DNA of 11,815 bases from Chitinophagales bacterium (GTDB taxonomy: Bacteria; Bacteroidota; Bacteroidia; Chitinophagales; JAHDHT01): positions 1 to 11,815 of the forward strand of contig JAHDHT010000042.1 of the NCBI GenBank assembly GCA_020631175.1. Reading direction: 5' to 3'. The notes below the pieces were generated by a model. The model did no database searches, had not been told where the DNA came from, and saw only the letters and a list, made by a program, of their open reading frames with translations. Made by a program: the position numbers and the translations under genes. Position 1 is the stretch's first letter, and each line of letters opens with the position of its first letter. This document shows positions 1-7,343 of the stretch, piece by piece.

Positions 1-636
1 TGGCGCTTTGATATCATGCGCCATGATATTCGAATACATTTTTATCTCCTCATTTTTATCTGATAAATTTTCGATAAGCTCCTGCCTGTTATTGTTCTCC
101 TTTATTAATCTATTCTGAAGATTTATAATGAGATTTCGTAGATATGTGAAAAAGACAAAATTAACTGAAAGCACAATAATAATTTCTCTTGCTGATGTTT
201 CGTGTCTTTTTGCAAGTACAATAAGTATTATTATGGCAAATACAAATATTGAATAAACAAAATATTTGTTTTCAAATAAAAATATCGATGATATAGACAC
301 TAATGCAATAATCAAGGATAAATGACTCATGTTATATAAGTAATGATATCCCAAGTATGGGAATACTGTATAAATGAAAGAAATGATTAAACAAAAAGCA
401 AGATCAGATCTGTTTTTGCCAATTAAAAATATTCCGAAAATACTGAGAGATATTGCTGTTAGATTTACAAACAATCTTGCGTAATCGCCACTTAGAATTC
501 TATCCGGTAAGAAAACAAGACATAGTCCTATGATTAGCAAAAAAGTAATTTGGCCAATTTGCTTTCTAAGACTTTTTAAATCCTGAATATTCCCGGACTT
601 AATTTCATCTACTACAGTAAATATTGATTTAAGCAT
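1..636 (-). CDS. Membrane sensor histidine kinase, N-terminal part (truncated by window edge)
   Basis: I translated this frame by hand; it is open for 212 codons from ATG 634-636 to the window edge. Residues 1-30 are polar. They are followed by about six hydrophobic segments (roughly 31-44, 55-72, 79-94, 104-120, 123-142 and 152-167) and then a charged, probably coiled-coil linker (168-200). The visible part ends in MAHDIKAP, a classic H-box, with His207 as the likely phosphorylated residue. This is the layout of an inner-membrane two-component sensor kinase with a multi-helix sensor and no large periplasmic domain. The ATP-binding domain must lie beyond the left edge. The start is 31 bases after the mfd stop codon on the same strand, with no clear terminator between, so read-through from mfd is possible. 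The frame stays open upstream of this ATG, so a slightly earlier start cannot be excluded. The signal sensed is unknown. Confidence 0.85.
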   Translation of the reverse strand, partial: MLKSIFTVVDEIKSGNIQDLKSLRKQIGQITFLLIIGLCLVFLPDRILSGDYARLFVNLTAISLSIFGIFLIGKNRSDLAFCLIISFIYTVFPYLGYHYLYNMSHLSLIIALVSISSIFLFENKYFVYSIFVFAIIILIVLAKRHETSAREIIIVLSVNFVFFTYLRNLIINLQNRLIKENNNRQELIENLSDKNEEIKMYSNIMAHDIKAP

Positions 637-667
637 TTCCCAATATGCTACACTTATAAAATAAGAC

Positions 668-3600
668 TTATTCTGCTTCTATTTTACTGTTTGTACGGAC
701 AAAATCATAAACCTGTTGCAATAATTCTCTGGCTTTATGCATTTTTCGTACATCGTCGAATACCATGATCAAATGTTTATTGCTTTCTTTCAGGTTTACT
801 CTTTGATGATTCTTTTGTACCCAGGTCATCATATTAGCAAAAACAGGTGAATCATAAAAGCCGCTTTTCTGATTCAGAAGAAAGTAGCATCGTAGTTTTC
901 TATTTTTAAATATTATCCGTTCAAAGCCTAATTTCTTTGCCATCCATCTTAATCGAACCGTATCAAACAGTTCTCTTACCTCTGAAGGAATTGGACCGAA
1001 GCGATCTTTCAGCTGATCTCTGAACACTTTTAATTCATCCTGGTTTTTGATATTATCTATTTGCGTATAAACACTTAATCGTTCATTCGAACTATTGATA
1101 TAACTATCCGGTATTAAAATTTCAATATCAGTATCGATCTGGCAATCTATTACGAAGGATACATCCTTCACCAATTCTTCTTTAAACAAGTCTTTAAAAT
1201 CCGTTGTCTTTAATTCCATAATAGCTTCATCGAGAATTTTATGGAATGTATCGTAGCCAATATCAGAAATAAAACCGCTTTGTTCTCCTCCCAGTAAATT
1301 CCCTGCTCCTCTTATATCGAGATCGCGCATTGAAATGTTAAAACCACTTCCCAAATCTGAAAACTCAGTAATTGTTCTTAACCGTTTTCGTGCATCATCC
1401 GGCAAAGTATATAATGGTGGAGCGATTAAATAACAGAAAGCTTTTTTATTCGATCGGCCAACACGTCCTCTTAATTGATGCAGATCACTTAAACCAAAAT
1501 TCTGGGCATTATTAATAATGATCGTATTTGCATTTGGAATATCGAGACCGGATTCTACAATATTCGTACAAACCAAAACATCATAGGTACGATTAATAAA
1601 TTTCATCATCTCGGCTTCCAAGGCCTGACCTTCCATTTGTCCATGTGCCATTCCTACATCCACATCCGGACACAACCTTCGAATCATTGCCTTTACATCC
1701 TTAATATCTTTTACCCGGTTATGAATAAAAAAGACTTGTCCGCCACGATAGACTTCAAAGTTAATTGCATCTCTTATTGTATCATCAGAAAAGGCGATCA
1801 TTTCAGTAGTAACGGGCTGCCTGTTGGGTGGAGGAGTTGTCATGATACTCAGATCACGGGCATTCAGTAATGAGAACTGTAAGGTTCTTGGAATTGGTGT
1901 AGCCGTTAGGGTGAGCGTATCTACATTTACTTTAAAGTTTCTTAGTTTCTCTTTAGCCGAAACTCCGAATTTTTGTTCTTCATCGATGATAAGCAAACCC
2001 AAATCTTTGAATTTTACTTTTTTACTTAGAATGGCATGTGTTCCTATTAAAATATCAACTTTGCCCTCTTCTACTCTTTTTAAAGTTTCTGTTTTTTGCT
2101 TAGCCGTTTTAAAGCGATTAATATAATCTACTTCACAAGGAAACTGATCTAATCTGTTTTTGAATGTTTTATAATGTTGCAAAGCCAAAATAGTTGTAGG
2201 GACCAAAATTGCCACTTGCTTGCTATCGGCTACTGCTTTAAAAGCTGCCCGAACGGCGATTTCTGTTTTACCAAATCCTACATCTCCGCAAACGAGACGA
2301 TCCATCGGGTATTCTTTTTCCATGTCAGCCTTTATGTCGGCCGTTGCTTTGCTTTGATCAGGAGTGTCTTCATAAATAAAAGAAGCTTCCAGTTCGTTTT
2401 GCATGTAAGAATCACGTGTATAAGCAAAACCTTTTGATGCTTTTCTTTTTGCATACAAAGCGATCAGGTCTTTAGCAATATCTTTTATTTTACGCTTTGT
2501 CTTACGCTTTAAATTTTCCCAGGCATCAGAACCTAATTTATTTACACGCGGTTGCTTTCCTTCCTTACCGACATATTTAGAAACCTTATGAAGACTGCTT
2601 ACATTCACATAAAGAATATCGTTATCCTTATAAATTAATTTAATTACTTCCTGCGTTTGCCCGTTAATATCAATCTTCATCATTCCGGCATAACGACCTA
2701 CGCCGTGATCCATATGCGTTACATAATCTCCCGGATGAAGTTCGCGAAGCACCTTCAGGGTAACGGCTTTGTTTTTACTATAAGCCTGTTTGATATTATA
2801 TTTATGATAACGCTCGAAAATCTGATGATCGGTATAACATAAAATTTTCAAGTCTTCATCTACGAAACCGGAATGAATCGATTTCACAACCGGATGGAAA
2901 GTTACCTTTTCTTCACTATCATTTAAGATGTCTTCAAAAATATTGTGAAAGCGTTCAACCTGTCTAGGATTTTCAGCAAACAGAAAATTAAGGTATTGAT
3001 CGTTTTGGTGCTTTAATAAATCTTCAATTAATAAATTGAAATTTTTATTAAAGGAAGGTTGAGGTGTAACTTTATAATCAATTGTTTCGCCGGAAGTATA
3101 AAATTGTTCATGCCCAATTTCAACCACTGAAGATTTTTCAATTCCTGTTCGAAGGGTTTCTTCATTAATGAATTGAAAATACTGTTCTTCTTCGTCAGAC
3201 ATTGTTTCCTGCAATGCATCAGAAAGTTCGAAGATCTCTTTGGTTTTTTCGTATAGACCAAGAGCATCCTTTATCCACACCGTTGTTCGGTTGGAAATCA
3301 ATTTGAAGAAATCTGTTTTTTCTTCTTCCCGAAATTGTGAATTGATGTTCGGAACAATCGAAACACGTGCTAATTTTTTCTGGGAGAGTTGATCGGAAGG
3401 ATCAAAAATTCGTATGGATTCTACTTCGTCTCCAAAAAGCTCTACTCTATAGGGTAATTCGTTTCCAAATGAATAGATATCTACAATATCTCCTCTTATG
3501 CTGAACTCGCCAGGTTCATAAACAAAGTCTGTATGTTCGAAGCCGTATTCAACCAAAAGTTCTGTAATGAAATCAACATCCAGTTTTTCTCCGTTCTTAA

Positions 3601-4039
3601 TACTGATGGTACTTTTCTTAAGCACTTTAGTATTGACCACTTTCTCCATTAATGCTTCGGGATAAGTCACCAGTAATTCACCTGTGGTATGGCTATTAAT
3701 GAAACGACCCAATGTTTCTGTTCTTAATAAAACATTAGAGTTATTGATGGTATCAAATAAGCCCGGTTTTTTGAAAGAGTCCGGAAAGAAGAGGATGTCT
3801 TTATTACCTAAAAGGTTTTTAAGGCTATTTTGAAAATAGGCTGCTTCTTCTTTATTAGAGAGCACATAAATATGACTTTTAGGCCGTTTAAGATAGGTAG
3901 CAGCTGCGATAAAAGCCGGGAATGAGCCTACCATTCCCCTTAGATAAAGTCTTTGTGGGTCTTTATCATTAATGGTATTATAGATCGCATTTGTTCGGGG
4001 ATCTGACTTGTACAGATCCATCAGTCCATTCAAATCCAT
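668..4039 (-). CDS. mfd: Transcription-repair coupling factor Mfd
   Basis: Mfd is a cytoplasmic ATP-driven DNA translocase. It pushes stalled RNA polymerase off damaged DNA and recruits UvrA for nucleotide excision repair. The protein has 1123 residues, close to the family norm (E. coli about 1150). The UvrB-like N-terminal module covers roughly residues 1-330 (EPGEFSIRGDIVDIY near 175-189). The RNA-polymerase-interacting CarD/RID domain starts near 434 (HPGDYVTHMDHGVGRY, 435-450). Walker A is GDVGFGKTE (585-593), the DEEQ box is 686-689, motif III is TATPIPRT (712-719), and motifs V and VI are ESGLDIP (829-835) and QLRGRVGR (855-862). The TRG translocation region follows around 890-920 and the C-terminal autoinhibitory D7 domain covers about 960-1110. 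No key motif is missing. The start is ATG 4037-4039; a second Met at residue 7 is an alternative. A one-mismatch -7-like element (TACCTTCG) lies at 4061-4068 on this strand. Confidence 0.98.
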   Translation of the reverse strand: MDLNGLMDLYKSDPRTNAIYNTINDKDPQRLYLRGMVGSFPAFIAAATYLKRPKSHIYVLSNKEEAAYFQNSLKNLLGNKDILFFPDSFKKPGLFDTINNSNVLLRTETLGRFINSHTTGELLVTYPEALMEKVVNTKVLKKSTISIKNGEKLDVDFITELLVEYGFEHTDFVYEPGEFSIRGDIVDIYSFGNELPYRVELFGDEVESIRIFDPSDQLSQKKLARVSIVPNINSQFREEEKTDFFKLISNRTTVWIKDALGLYEKTKEIFELSDALQETMSDEEEQYFQFINEETLRTGIEKSSVVEIGHEQFYTSGETIDYKVTPQPSFNKNFNLLIEDLLKHQNDQYLNFLFAENPRQVERFHNIFEDILNDSEEKVTFHPVVKSIHSGFVDEDLKILCYTDHQIFERYHKYNIKQAYSKNKAVTLKVLRELHPGDYVTHMDHGVGRYAGMMKIDINGQTQEVIKLIYKDNDILYVNVSSLHKVSKYVGKEGKQPRVNKLGSDAWENLKRKTKRKIKDIAKDLIALYAKRKASKGFAYTRDSYMQNELEASFIYEDTPDQSKATADIKADMEKEYPMDRLVCGDVGFGKTEIAVRAAFKAVADSKQVAILVPTTILALQHYKTFKNRLDQFPCEVDYINRFKTAKQKTETLKRVEEGKVDILIGTHAILSKKVKFKDLGLLIIDEEQKFGVSAKEKLRNFKVNVDTLTLTATPIPRTLQFSLLNARDLSIMTTPPPNRQPVTTEMIAFSDDTIRDAINFEVYRGGQVFFIHNRVKDIKDVKAMIRRLCPDVDVGMAHGQMEGQALEAEMMKFINRTYDVLVCTNIVESGLDIPNANTIIINNAQNFGLSDLHQLRGRVGRSNKKAFCYLIAPPLYTLPDDARKRLRTITEFSDLGSGFNISMRDLDIRGAGNLLGGEQSGFISDIGYDTFHKILDEAIMELKTTDFKDLFKEELVKDVSFVIDCQIDTDIEILIPDSYINSSNERLSVYTQIDNIKNQDELKVFRDQLKDRFGPIPSEVRELFDTVRLRWMAKKLGFERIIFKNRKLRCYFLLNQKSGFYDSPVFANMMTWVQKNHQRVNLKESNKHLIMVFDDVRKMHKARELLQQVYDFVRTNSKIEAE

Positions 4040-4084
4040 GCTGTACTTAAAAAAGGATTGCGAAGGTAGGGATTAATTTTGATT

Positions 4085-4112
4085 TGAGTTTTCAGTTTTC
4101 AGTTCTCAGTTT
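4085..4112 (-). repeat. Degenerate heptamer tandem repeat, left cluster (4 units)
   Basis: There are four adjacent 7-base units at 4085-4091, 4092-4098, 4099-4105 and 4106-4112. On the plus strand they read TGAGTTT or TCAGTT(T/C), with AGT recurring at 4087, 4094, 4101 and 4108. On the minus strand each unit becomes ACTGAnA or ACTCAnA. This is the same core as the second cluster at 4160-4194 but in the opposite orientation. The pattern resembles the short tandem heptamers (STRR) described in cyanobacterial intergenic DNA; that comparison is an analogy, not a match I could test. Confidence 0.7.
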
Positions 4113-4159
4113 GACCATGCCTGAATAGGGTTGACCGTTTTTAGTTTTCATTTACATTA

Positions 4160-4194
4160 ACTAGTTACTATGCACTAACAACTGACAACTCGAA
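4160..4194 (+). repeat. Degenerate heptamer tandem repeat, right cluster (5 units)
   Basis: Five consecutive 7-base units begin with ACT at 4160, 4167, 4174, 4181 and 4188. The best conserved are ACTAACA and ACTGACA. The cluster faces the opposite way to that at 4085-4112. Bases 4086-4102 pair with 4175-4191 at 14 of 17 positions, so the two clusters could form a long imperfect stem. The last unit ends almost exactly where the sequence becomes GC-richer. Confidence 0.65.
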
Positions 4195-4331
4195 ATGCGA
4201 CAGCGATTGTACCGGAAATACTTTTGCAGGTTGGTTTAGCGATAAAATGGAGATGGAAGCGACCGGCGGAAGCTTACAGAAACATATTTAGCGCTTGACC
4301 TACATGTAAAAGATTGCAGGGGAAAGCGCGG

Positions 4332-4379
4332 TGCCGGCATCATAAGTCGGTTCGTTTTGGAAGATGTTTTTTGCCGGCA
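4332..4379. repeat. Two identical 8-base palindromes (TGCCGGCA), possible stem
   Basis: TGCCGGCA occurs at 4332-4339 and again at 4372-4379. Each copy is its own reverse complement, so the two can also pair with each other around a 32-base loop. They lie 16-63 bases past the O-methyltransferase stop codon on its transcribed strand. They could shape the 3' end of that mRNA, but no T-run follows, so this is not a standard intrinsic terminator. A pair of protein-binding sites is equally possible. Confidence 0.4.
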
Positions 4380-4394
4380 GTCGCCCAAATAATT

Positions 4395-5042
4395 TTAACG
4401 CACCCTCGCCAGCATCACGCCGTCTCTTATCGAAACCAGCACATTATCTACGCGCTCGTCTTCCTGCACCATTTTGTTAAATTTCAGAATGCCTTTGGTG
4501 TCGCGGTCTTTGTCTTTTACGGGTTCGATCACCTTGCCGCTCCATAAAACGTTGTCGCTTATAATGAGCGCGCCGGGTTTTAATCGATTGATCAAAAGCT
4601 CGTAATAGTGTGGGTAATTTTCTTTGTCGGCGTCCATAAATACCATGTCGATTTCGTCGGGGATGGATGGAATGATGTCTTTCGCATGCCCGATATGGCT
4701 TTCAATTTTATGATCGAGTCCGGATTTTTGAAAATAGTCTGTAAAGAGGGCTTCTTTTTCTTCGTCGATTTCAATAGTGATCAGCTTGCCGTCTTCGGCC
4801 AATGCCGATGCCATGGCGATCGCCGAATAGCCCGTGAAGGTGCCAATTTCGAGAATGCATTTGGGTTGATGCAGCATGACGATCATTTTCAGAAACTGTC
4901 CGAGGGTGTTACTCGATATCATTTGCGGCGCGAGCGTGCTCAGCCATGTTTTGCGATGCAATTCGGCCTGAAGCGGCGTTTCGTCGCTGCAATGCTTTGA
5001 AATGTAATCCTGTAAATCGGGTGAAATAAAATTCATAATCAA
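4395..5042 (-). CDS. SAM-dependent class I O-methyltransferase (CCoAOMT/YrrM-like)
   Basis: A 215-residue cytoplasmic methyltransferase of the caffeoyl-CoA/catechol O-methyltransferase type (COG4122). Such enzymes move a methyl group from S-adenosylmethionine to a hydroxyl group, usually with a divalent metal. The SAM-binding motif I is ILEIGTFTGYS (63-73). An acidic cluster, EIDEE (91-95), sits after the next strand. The expected metal and substrate residues are in MDADKENY (136-143) and SDNVLWSG (162-169). The length is normal for the family (about 210-220). The start is ATG 5040-5042, with a second ATG two codons on. The gene is divergent from the outer-membrane gene at 5081, only 38 bases away. 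A perfect -7 element (TATTTTTG) on this strand ends 17 bases before the start. Its GC content (about 50%) is well above most neighbours. The natural substrate cannot be told from sequence. Confidence 0.93.
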   Translation of the reverse strand: MIMNFISPDLQDYISKHCSDETPLQAELHRKTWLSTLAPQMISSNTLGQFLKMIVMLHQPKCILEIGTFTGYSAIAMASALAEDGKLITIEIDEEKEALFTDYFQKSGLDHKIESHIGHAKDIIPSIPDEIDMVFMDADKENYPHYYELLINRLKPGALIISDNVLWSGKVIEPVKDKDRDTKGILKFNKMVQEDERVDNVLVSIRDGVMLARVR

Positions 5043-5059
5043 AAAGGTATATCCAAGCG

Positions 5060-5076
5060 CAAAAATAGTATTTTCG
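5060..5076. promoter_or_regulatory. Candidate back-to-back divergent -7 elements
   Basis: The 17 bases CAAAAATAGTATTTTCG form a near-palindrome, 7 of 8 pairs matching around a central G. On the minus strand, 5067-5060 reads TATTTTTG, a perfect Bacteroidetes -7 box (TAnnTTTG), placed 17 bases before the O-methyltransferase ATG. On the plus strand, 5069-5076 reads TATTTTCG, one mismatch, ending 4 bases before the GTG of the outer-membrane gene. I find no matching -33 TTG on either side. If both are used, the two promoters overlap and probably exclude each other. An AT-rich coincidence or an operator is the alternative. Confidence 0.4.
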
Positions 5077-5080
5077 CCTT

Positions 5081-6115
5081 GTGAAATTGATCCATTTTTA
5101 TCTACTGGTTTTTGTGCTTCTTTTGGCTTCTGCTGTTGAGGCTCAAATACTTCCTGCTTTCGGTGGCAGCCGCACCGGAACTACCGGGTTTCAATTTCTG
5201 AAAATCGCGCCTGATGCGCAATCGGCCGGAATGGGCGAAGCCTGGATTACATCTGCGCATGGTGTGAATGCAATGTTTCATAATCCCGCCGGTATTACCA
5301 AGCTAGACGGACAAAAAGTGGCGATTGGCATTTCGCACCTTAAATATTTTTCGACGATTAACCTTGAAAGTGCAGGTGCTGTTTACAAATTATCAGACAC
5401 GCGTTTTTTGGGTGCTTCTCTTGTTTATTTAAACTCGGGTGAGATGTTGCGCACAACAGAATTTGCCCCTTTCGGTACCGGTGAAACTTTTCGTGCCGTG
5501 AATATGTCTTTTGGACTCACTTATGCGCAGGTGATGACGGATAATTTTAATTTCGGTTTGAGTGGGAAATTCATTTCTGAAAGTATTGCCGATGTTCAAA
5601 CAACAACTGTTGTTTTTGATTTTGGATTTCAATATGAAGTTGGTTTGGCAAATACGCGGTTTGCTGTGGGACTAAGAAATTTTGGTTTTAACGCTACGCC
5701 TAGCGGAAGTATAGAAGTAATTAGTCTGGATGGAAATTACACGGCTGATGAATTTGAAAGTATTGCTCCTCCGGCTGTTTTTCAATTGGGTTTTGCATGG
5801 GATCCGGTTTCAAGGGATAAACATTTACTGACTATAAGTGGACAGTTAAATCACCCGACTGATAATAATGAAACATTGAATTTTGGTTTGCGCTATATCT
5901 GGAATGATATTTTAATCGCACGTACCGGCTATCAGCTGGGACAAGATGAATTCAGTTATCCATCGTTAGGTTTGGGTTTACATTTTAAACGTAATTTCGG
6001 TAATGTTGGATTGGATTATGCGTTTACTGCGAAAGAGCGTTTAGGTGCTAACCATAGAATAAGTTTAAGTCTGGGGCTTCCGGAAAAATCTAAAGAACCG
6101 ATAGAAGAACGTTAA
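5081..6115 (+). CDS. PorV/PorQ-like outer-membrane beta-barrel protein (UPF0164-type)
   Basis: A 344-residue protein with a Sec signal peptide: Lys2, a hydrophobic core at about 5-16, and likely cleavage after Ala21 in VEA-Q. The mature start has the PorV/PorQ signature: FLKIAPDAQSAGMGEAW (39-55) followed by FHNPAG (66-71). The rest alternates short beta strands ending in aromatic residues with turns, as expected for a FadL-like barrel in the outer membrane. In type IX secretion PorV carries cargo to the attachment complex. Many Bacteroidota have paralogues of unknown job, and this gene is not beside other secretion genes, so a true PorV role is unproven. The start is GTG 5081; an in-frame TAG at 5066-5068 leaves no upstream alternative. 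Its stop overlaps the next start by 1 base (TAATG), suggesting translational coupling. The first 87 or so codons are GC-rich and the rest AT-rich. Confidence 0.85.
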   Translation: MKLIHFYLLVFVLLLASAVEAQILPAFGGSRTGTTGFQFLKIAPDAQSAGMGEAWITSAHGVNAMFHNPAGITKLDGQKVAIGISHLKYFSTINLESAGAVYKLSDTRFLGASLVYLNSGEMLRTTEFAPFGTGETFRAVNMSFGLTYAQVMTDNFNFGLSGKFISESIADVQTTTVVFDFGFQYEVGLANTRFAVGLRNFGFNATPSGSIEVISLDGNYTADEFESIAPPAVFQLGFAWDPVSRDKHLLTISGQLNHPTDNNETLNFGLRYIWNDILIARTGYQLGQDEFSYPSLGLGLHFKRNFGNVGLDYAFTAKERLGANHRISLSLGLPEKSKEPIEER

Positions 6116-7341
6116 TGAAAAATTTTGTTTCCATTTTATTTTTGATGGCTTTGTGTATCGGGCTTTCTTCCTGTGAGTTTTTACTGGGATCGAAAGAGGA
6201 TGATCAGACGGAAGAGATTTTTGTGCAGGGTTCTATTGATCCAACATTGGTTCAAAATGAAGTGGGTTATGTTCCTGTCTTACCTTTCTGGACAAACTTT
6301 GATGCGCCGCTTGATGTTTATGTGGGTTATGATGAAATGGTTTATGTAATTGACGCGAACGGTTTAAACGTATTAGATCAGACAGGCACGATTCAAAAGC
6401 AGGTATTTATTCCCGGCGCAACAGATGTTATTCAGGATAGAAGATTGCATACTTATGTAACGGGGCGGGTAGATGTTGATGTGGATGGAGATGGCTCTGC
6501 AGAAAATCTTGCGGCAGTTTATCATTTAATGAATACTGCTGTTGCCGGTGAAGTTTTATTTTTAGATACTTTAATTCATCCTTTTAGTGATGTAAGTCGT
6601 AACAATAGTGCTTTCAGAGGGATGGATGATTTGGCGGTTGAATTTACGGGTTTGGCAACCCTTGCCGATAACACCCTCTATGTTGCCCGTTCGGGACCAA
6701 GAAATGATCTGGCTTCTATTGCAAGACCTGATCACGCTGTTTTGTTTTATGATGAGGAAGGAGAGAATATTGGTTATGCGAACGGTCTGAATCCGGTGAG
6801 TTCGAGTTTAAAGTCGACTTTATACATGAGTGCGATCGCAACTGAGGCGGGACCACCACAGGCTGTGAATGGTATTTCCGGTTCGGGAGATTTTATGTTG
6901 TTACAAACAGCGCCTGAAGCGGAGTTTAAAGCTTTACATATTTTAAAACAGGTTGATGCGGAGACCGGTACTTCTTATGTTGAGGATGCTGTTTTTGCAA
7001 GTATGAATCCTGATAAAGCAGATCGTTTTATGTATGAACCTTTTCGCTTTGAAAATCCTGCTGATGTATATATTGCGCCTGATAATATAGGATATATTTT
7101 TGTGGTGGATGCAGATCTGGATTCCTTGTATCAATTTACACCAATTGGTTTCGAAGGCGTAAATCCTCCTCCAACAAGTACGACTACTAAACAAATAATT
7201 GCTTCTTTCGGTGGTGAAGGAGGCGGACCTTTTGAGTTTATCGAACCTTCGGGTGTTTGTTATTTTGAAGAAACGGTCTTCGTAGCAGACAAAGGTAATG
7301 GCAGAATCTGCCGATATAAATTAAGTACAGATATAGAATAA
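6115..7341 (+). CDS. Lipoprotein with beta-propeller (NHL-like) features, unknown function
   Basis: A 408-residue predicted lipoprotein. The signal peptide ends in the lipobox LSSC, so Cys20 should be lipidated. An acidic stretch KEDD (27-30) follows; acidic residues soon after the Cys mark surface export in some Bacteroidota, although here they sit further from the Cys than usual. The body has repeated propeller-like strands with an Asp-rich turn: DVYVGYDEMVYVID (67-80), ADVYIAPDNIGYIFVVDAD (316-334) and an NHL-like end near 364-402 (SFGGEGGGPFEF, then VFVADKGNGRICRY). DVDGDGSAE (122-130) resembles a calcium-binding loop. The gene starts inside the stop codon of the barrel gene and ends 2 bases before the dehydrogenase start. 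It may be an outer-membrane or surface partner of the barrel; that is inference. I do not recognise a named family beyond the propeller type. Confidence 0.8.
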   Translation: MKNFVSILFLMALCIGLSSCEFLLGSKEDDQTEEIFVQGSIDPTLVQNEVGYVPVLPFWTNFDAPLDVYVGYDEMVYVIDANGLNVLDQTGTIQKQVFIPGATDVIQDRRLHTYVTGRVDVDVDGDGSAENLAAVYHLMNTAVAGEVLFLDTLIHPFSDVSRNNSAFRGMDDLAVEFTGLATLADNTLYVARSGPRNDLASIARPDHAVLFYDEEGENIGYANGLNPVSSSLKSTLYMSAIATEAGPPQAVNGISGSGDFMLLQTAPEAEFKALHILKQVDAETGTSYVEDAVFASMNPDKADRFMYEPFRFENPADVYIAPDNIGYIFVVDADLDSLYQFTPIGFEGVNPPPTSTTTKQIIASFGGEGGGPFEFIEPSGVCYFEETVFVADKGNGRICRYKLSTDIE

Positions 7342-7343
7342 GA

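Larger units (their letters stand above)
4040..4394. other. 355-base intergenic region with repeats, no gene found
   Basis: This gap separates the O-methyltransferase stop from the mfd start; both genes are on the minus strand. Read in all frames I see no convincing protein. The open frames are short, and the longest continues antisense into the methyltransferase. The mfd-proximal part (4040-4194) is AT-rich and holds heptamer repeats. The part from about 4195 is GC-richer, with two copies of an 8-base palindrome. The mfd promoter should lie here, but I see only a weak candidate near 4061-4068. No tRNA-like fold was recognised. Confidence 0.7.

Noticed and set aside
660..672. Palindrome AATAAG-A-CTTATT spanning the mfd stop codon, considered as a terminator
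   Set aside because: The one-base loop cannot form a hairpin, the stem is almost all A-T, and no T-run follows on the transcribed strand.
1824..2126. A 100-codon plus-strand open frame inside mfd
   Set aside because: It is antisense to the Mfd helicase motifs, has no start signal of note, and its product looks like a reverse translation of conserved motor sequence.
3028..3267. A 79-codon minus-strand frame overlapping mfd in another frame
   Set aside because: It lies wholly within mfd, in an AT-rich stretch where alternative frames open by chance.
4085..4194. CRISPR array
   Set aside because: The units are 7 bases with no spacers and the two clusters face opposite ways; no cas genes are present.
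4314..4547. A 77-codon plus-strand open frame crossing the end of the O-methyltransferase
   Set aside because: Its product has no recognisable domain and more than half of it lies antisense to the real gene.
4608..5000. A 130-codon plus-strand open frame opposite the O-methyltransferase
   Set aside because: It runs antisense to a well-supported enzyme with intact motifs. Long antisense frames are expected in this GC-richer stretch, and its translation has no family signature.
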